Shown piece after piece: positions 6,160 to 7,898 of a DNA stretch of 7,898 nt; positions within the stretch are counted from its first letter, which is position 1, and every line of letters begins with the position of its first letter. The DNA is from JAGDYD01 sp046536675. GTDB lineage: Archaea > Micrarchaeota > Micrarchaeia > Micrarchaeales > CABMGC01. The notes below the pieces were generated by a model. That model did no database searches. It was not told where the DNA came from and saw only the letters and a program-made list of their open reading frames with translations. The DNA is taken from assembly GCA_046536675.1 (NCBI GenBank), contig JAWDMK010000030.1:1-7898 (forward strand), in the 5' to 3' direction. The translations under genes were made by a program, and so were the position numbers.

Positions 6160-7708
6160 AGGTGGTAAAATAAACTTCAAGATAAAAAATCTTGAGATAG
6201 AAACAGGCGCCAAGATAGCGATGCTAAATGAAAATAGTGCAAACATAATAGGCGCACACCCAGGCGATAGACTTGAGATAAGGCTTAAGGGAAGGACAAG
6301 CACAGCAATATTGAACATAGCAAACTTTATCAAAAACTCTACACTGGGCTTGACAAGAGAACTTACCGAAGAGCTTAATGCAAAAGATGGCGAGGAATGC
6401 GATGCAGAGATAGCAAAACAGCCGGACTCATTAATTGCAATAAAGGAAAAACTCAATGGAAGGAGGCTTGACTACAAGCAGGTATATAGCATAATCAAGG
6501 ATACAGTCGAAGGAAAGCTTGAAAAGAATGAGCTCACCACATTTGTTGTAGCCTTGCATTCATTCGGAATAAACCTTGAAGAAGCGGCTTATATCTCAGA
6601 GGCTATGGTAGCGACAGGGGAGAGACTCAACTTAAAAAAGAAAAGAGTATTTGACAAGCATTCCATAGGCGGTGTTCCAGGCGATAAGACAACTTTGCTC
6701 GTAGTTCCCATTGTGGCTGCCGCAGGCCTTACAATACCAAAAACATCTTCTAGGGCGATAACCTCTGCAGCAGGCACAGCAGACAGGGCTGAGGTTCTTA
6801 TGCCTGTGAACCTCGACGCAAGAGAATTAGAGAAGGTTGTAAATAAGACAAACGGCTGCATAGCCTGGGGCGGAGCTATGCATTTAGCGCCTGCAGATGA
6901 TATATTTATAAAAATAGAGTATCCGTTTTCAATAGACCCGCTTTTGCTGCCTTCGATAATGTCGAAGAAGAAGGCTGTTGGCGCAACAGACATGGTATTA
7001 GATGTGCCTACTGGAGAAAATGTAAAGGTAAGGAATAAGACAGAGGCTGAATTGCTTATAAAGGATTTTATGGAATTAGGCTCAAAGCTTGGCATACATG
7101 TTAATGGAGCTATAACATTTGGCGAACAGCCAATAGGCCATGCAATAGGTGCTGCTTTAGAAGCTAGGGAAGCGCTCGCTACAATAATGAGAAAGAAAGT
7201 CGAGGAGGATTTGCTTGACAAAGCTATTAGCATAGCTGGCATACTGTTTGAGATGGCTGGCAAGAGCGACGGCAAGAGGCTTGCAAAAGATATATTCAAC
7301 AAAGGTCTCGCTGAGAAGAAACTAAGAGAGATTATAGCGGAGCAGGGCGGAGACCCAAAAATAATGCCAGAGGATATAGAGATAGGCAGCTATAGTGAAA
7401 GCTTAGTCGCTGAGCACGAAGGTAGAGTAATGAAATTTGACAATGCTGTATTAGCTTATGCAGCGCGCATAGCTGGAGCGCCGAGCAACAAGAAGGCAGG
7501 TATTTTAATAAACAAGAAGCTTGGCGAGAATGTGGCAAAGGGCGACATCTTGCTTACTGTCTACTCAGACGTATCTGCAAAGGCAAAAGAAGCAATAGAT
7601 TACATTGTTAGGAACGACGGAGTTATCGTTGCAAAGGGAAATGCTATGCTGATAAAGAAGGTTATAGAAAAAGAAGTAAAGCCTTCGCGCTTCATCTTCG
7701 AGAGGTAG
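6128..7708 (+). CDS. deoA: AMP phosphorylase (thymidine phosphorylase superfamily); translation probably starts at ATA 6170
   Basis: It phosphorolyses AMP (also CMP/UMP in characterised archaea) to ribose-1,5-bisphosphate and base, the first step of the pathway. Numbering from TTG 6128: an archaeal N-terminal beta domain (about 15-95, with IGAHPGDRLEI), a helical domain (about 100-175), DKHSIGGVPGDKTTL (176-190) and SSRAITSAAGTADRAEVL (207-224), the family signature. Next come PSIMSKKKAVGATD (275-288) and GEQPIGHAIGAALEAREAL (332-350), then a C-terminal domain with ENVAKGDILLTVYS (467-480). The frame offers two starts. TTG at 6128 lies 32 bases inside RuBisCO and adds 14 residues unlike the family; an AAGGAGG lies only 3 bases before it and is explained by RuBisCO codons. 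ATA at 6170 follows AGGTGG with the same spacing as the RuBisCO site and begins exactly where the family N-terminus should (INFKIKNLEIETG), giving 512 residues against about 503-505 in relatives. The next ATG (6221) would delete the first conserved strand. Function is firm; the start is not. Confidence 0.95.
   Translation: MTTGASKSQYKGGKINFKIKNLEIETGAKIAMLNENSANIIGAHPGDRLEIRLKGRTSTAILNIANFIKNSTLGLTRELTEELNAKDGEECDAEIAKQPDSLIAIKEKLNGRRLDYKQVYSIIKDTVEGKLEKNELTTFVVALHSFGINLEEAAYISEAMVATGERLNLKKKRVFDKHSIGGVPGDKTTLLVVPIVAAAGLTIPKTSSRAITSAAGTADRAEVLMPVNLDARELEKVVNKTNGCIAWGGAMHLAPADDIFIKIEYPFSIDPLLLPSIMSKKKAVGATDMVLDVPTGENVKVRNKTEAELLIKDFMELGSKLGIHVNGAITFGEQPIGHAIGAALEAREALATIMRKKVEEDLLDKAISIAGILFEMAGKSDGKRLAKDIFNKGLAEKKLREIIAEQGGDPKIMPEDIEIGSYSESLVAEHEGRVMKFDNAVLAYAARIAGAPSNKKAGILINKKLGENVAKGDILLTVYSDVSAKAKEAIDYIVRNDGVIVAKGNAMLIKKVIEKEVKPSRFIFER
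6160..6165 (+). promoter_or_regulatory. Ribosome binding site for AMP phosphorylase, placed for a start at ATA 6170
   Basis: AGGTGG directly follows the RuBisCO TAA (6157-6159). The GGTG core is five bases from ATA 6170, the same distance as GGTG to the RuBisCO ATG. It lies downstream of the TTG at 6128, so it cannot serve that codon. No ATG, GTG or TTG stands in the AMP phosphorylase frame at the expected position. Confidence 0.6.
7702..7706 (+). promoter_or_regulatory. Ribosome binding site for phosphoglycerate mutase
   Basis: GAGGT lies in the last codons of AMP phosphorylase (GAG AGG TAG) and ends 7 bases before the GTG at 7714. In the shared anti-Shine-Dalgarno register this is within one base of the spacing at the RuBisCO site. 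It supports GTG as the start and tight coupling to the upstream gene. Confidence 0.6.
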
Positions 7709-7713
7709 TTTGT

Positions 7714-7898
7714 GTGCGCTACTTGCTTGTGATACTTGACGGCGCTGCAGACAGGAAAAATGCAGAGCTAAACGGAAAAACACCACTCGAAGCAGCAAAC
7801 ATGAAGAATCTGAACAGGATTGCAAGGCACTCGCTTGCGGGCATGATGTATCCAATAAAAAAAGGGGTAGCCCCAGAGTCTGATTCTGCTGTCTTTTC
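7714..7898 (+). CDS. apgM: 2,3-bisphosphoglycerate-independent phosphoglycerate mutase, archaeal type (partial, N-terminal 61 codons)
   Basis: It interconverts 3-phosphoglycerate and 2-phosphoglycerate, taking the RuBisCO product toward PEP. The frame begins at GTG 7714, five bases after the AMP phosphorylase stop, and runs off the right edge. The visible protein has the archaeal ApgM start: a hydrophobic strand ending in LLVILDGAADR (4-14; D9 is a metal ligand by family), L-N-G-K-T-P-L-E-A-A (19-28), then GVAPESDSAVF (51-61). S56 corresponds to the serine that is phosphorylated during catalysis in the alkaline phosphatase superfamily. The family usually reads P-G-S-D; here it is P-E-S-D. About 61 of an expected 400 or so residues are visible, so the rest cannot be checked. 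Phosphopentomutase-type relatives share the fold, but the TPLEAA and GVAP-SD motifs favour ApgM. It appears to be the fourth gene of the same operon. Confidence 0.9.
   Translation, partial: MRYLLVILDGAADRKNAELNGKTPLEAANMKNLNRIARHSLAGMMYPIKKGVAPESDSAVF

Noticed and set aside
6079..7855. Minus-strand open frames, up to 237 codons, opposite AMP phosphorylase and the mutase
   Set aside because: The longest (6589-7302) mirrors the conserved phosphorylase core. Its Ser/Ala/Ile-rich composition is that of an antisense reading, and it has no domain pattern.
1..7898. CRISPR array, insertion sequence or long repeats
   Set aside because: No regularly spaced repeats, transposase motifs or terminal inverted repeats were found by reading. 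Recurrent short motifs are shared codon choices.

Overview
This is an AT-rich window that looks archaeal. The evidence is a form III RuBisCO adjacent to ribose-1,5-bisphosphate isomerase and AMP phosphorylase (the archaeal AMP/nucleotide salvage pathway), an archaeal-type cofactor-independent phosphoglycerate mutase, a pilin-like protein with an archaeal class III signal peptide, TATA boxes about 25-32 bases before leading start codons, and heavy use of AGA/AGG and ATA codons. Tight gene packing and the 'EYLITYGWAI' pilin segment suggest a small-genome DPANN-type archaeon, perhaps Micrarchaeota-like. That placement is inference and is not proven by the sequence.

Layout. Bases 1-3906 carry three minus-strand genes. 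In transcription order these are pyruvate phosphate dikinase (PPDK), a spermidine-synthase-like methyltransferase-fold protein, and a pilin-like membrane-anchored protein cut by the left edge. Bases 3907-4025 are a divergent promoter region. Bases 4026-7898 carry a tightly packed plus-strand operon: ribose-1,5-bisphosphate isomerase, form III RuBisCO, AMP phosphorylase, and the first 61 codons of phosphoglycerate mutase, cut by the right edge. Gaps inside this operon are only a few bases, and its Shine-Dalgarno sites sit in or beside the preceding stop codons.

How they fit together. AMP phosphorylase converts AMP and phosphate to ribose-1,5-bisphosphate and adenine. The isomerase makes ribulose-1,5-bisphosphate. 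RuBisCO adds CO2 and yields two 3-phosphoglycerate, and the mutase makes 2-phosphoglycerate. After enolase (not in the window), PPDK interconverts PEP + AMP + PPi and pyruvate + ATP + Pi. The locus therefore encodes a nearly complete AMP-to-pyruvate route, with AMP appearing at both ends. The most notable local feature is the start of AMP phosphorylase. Ribosome-binding-site spacing and family alignment both point to an ATA codon at 6170, not the in-frame TTG at 6128.

No rRNA, tRNA, CRISPR array, insertion sequence or long repeat was found. No gene-free stretch exceeds about 120 bases.
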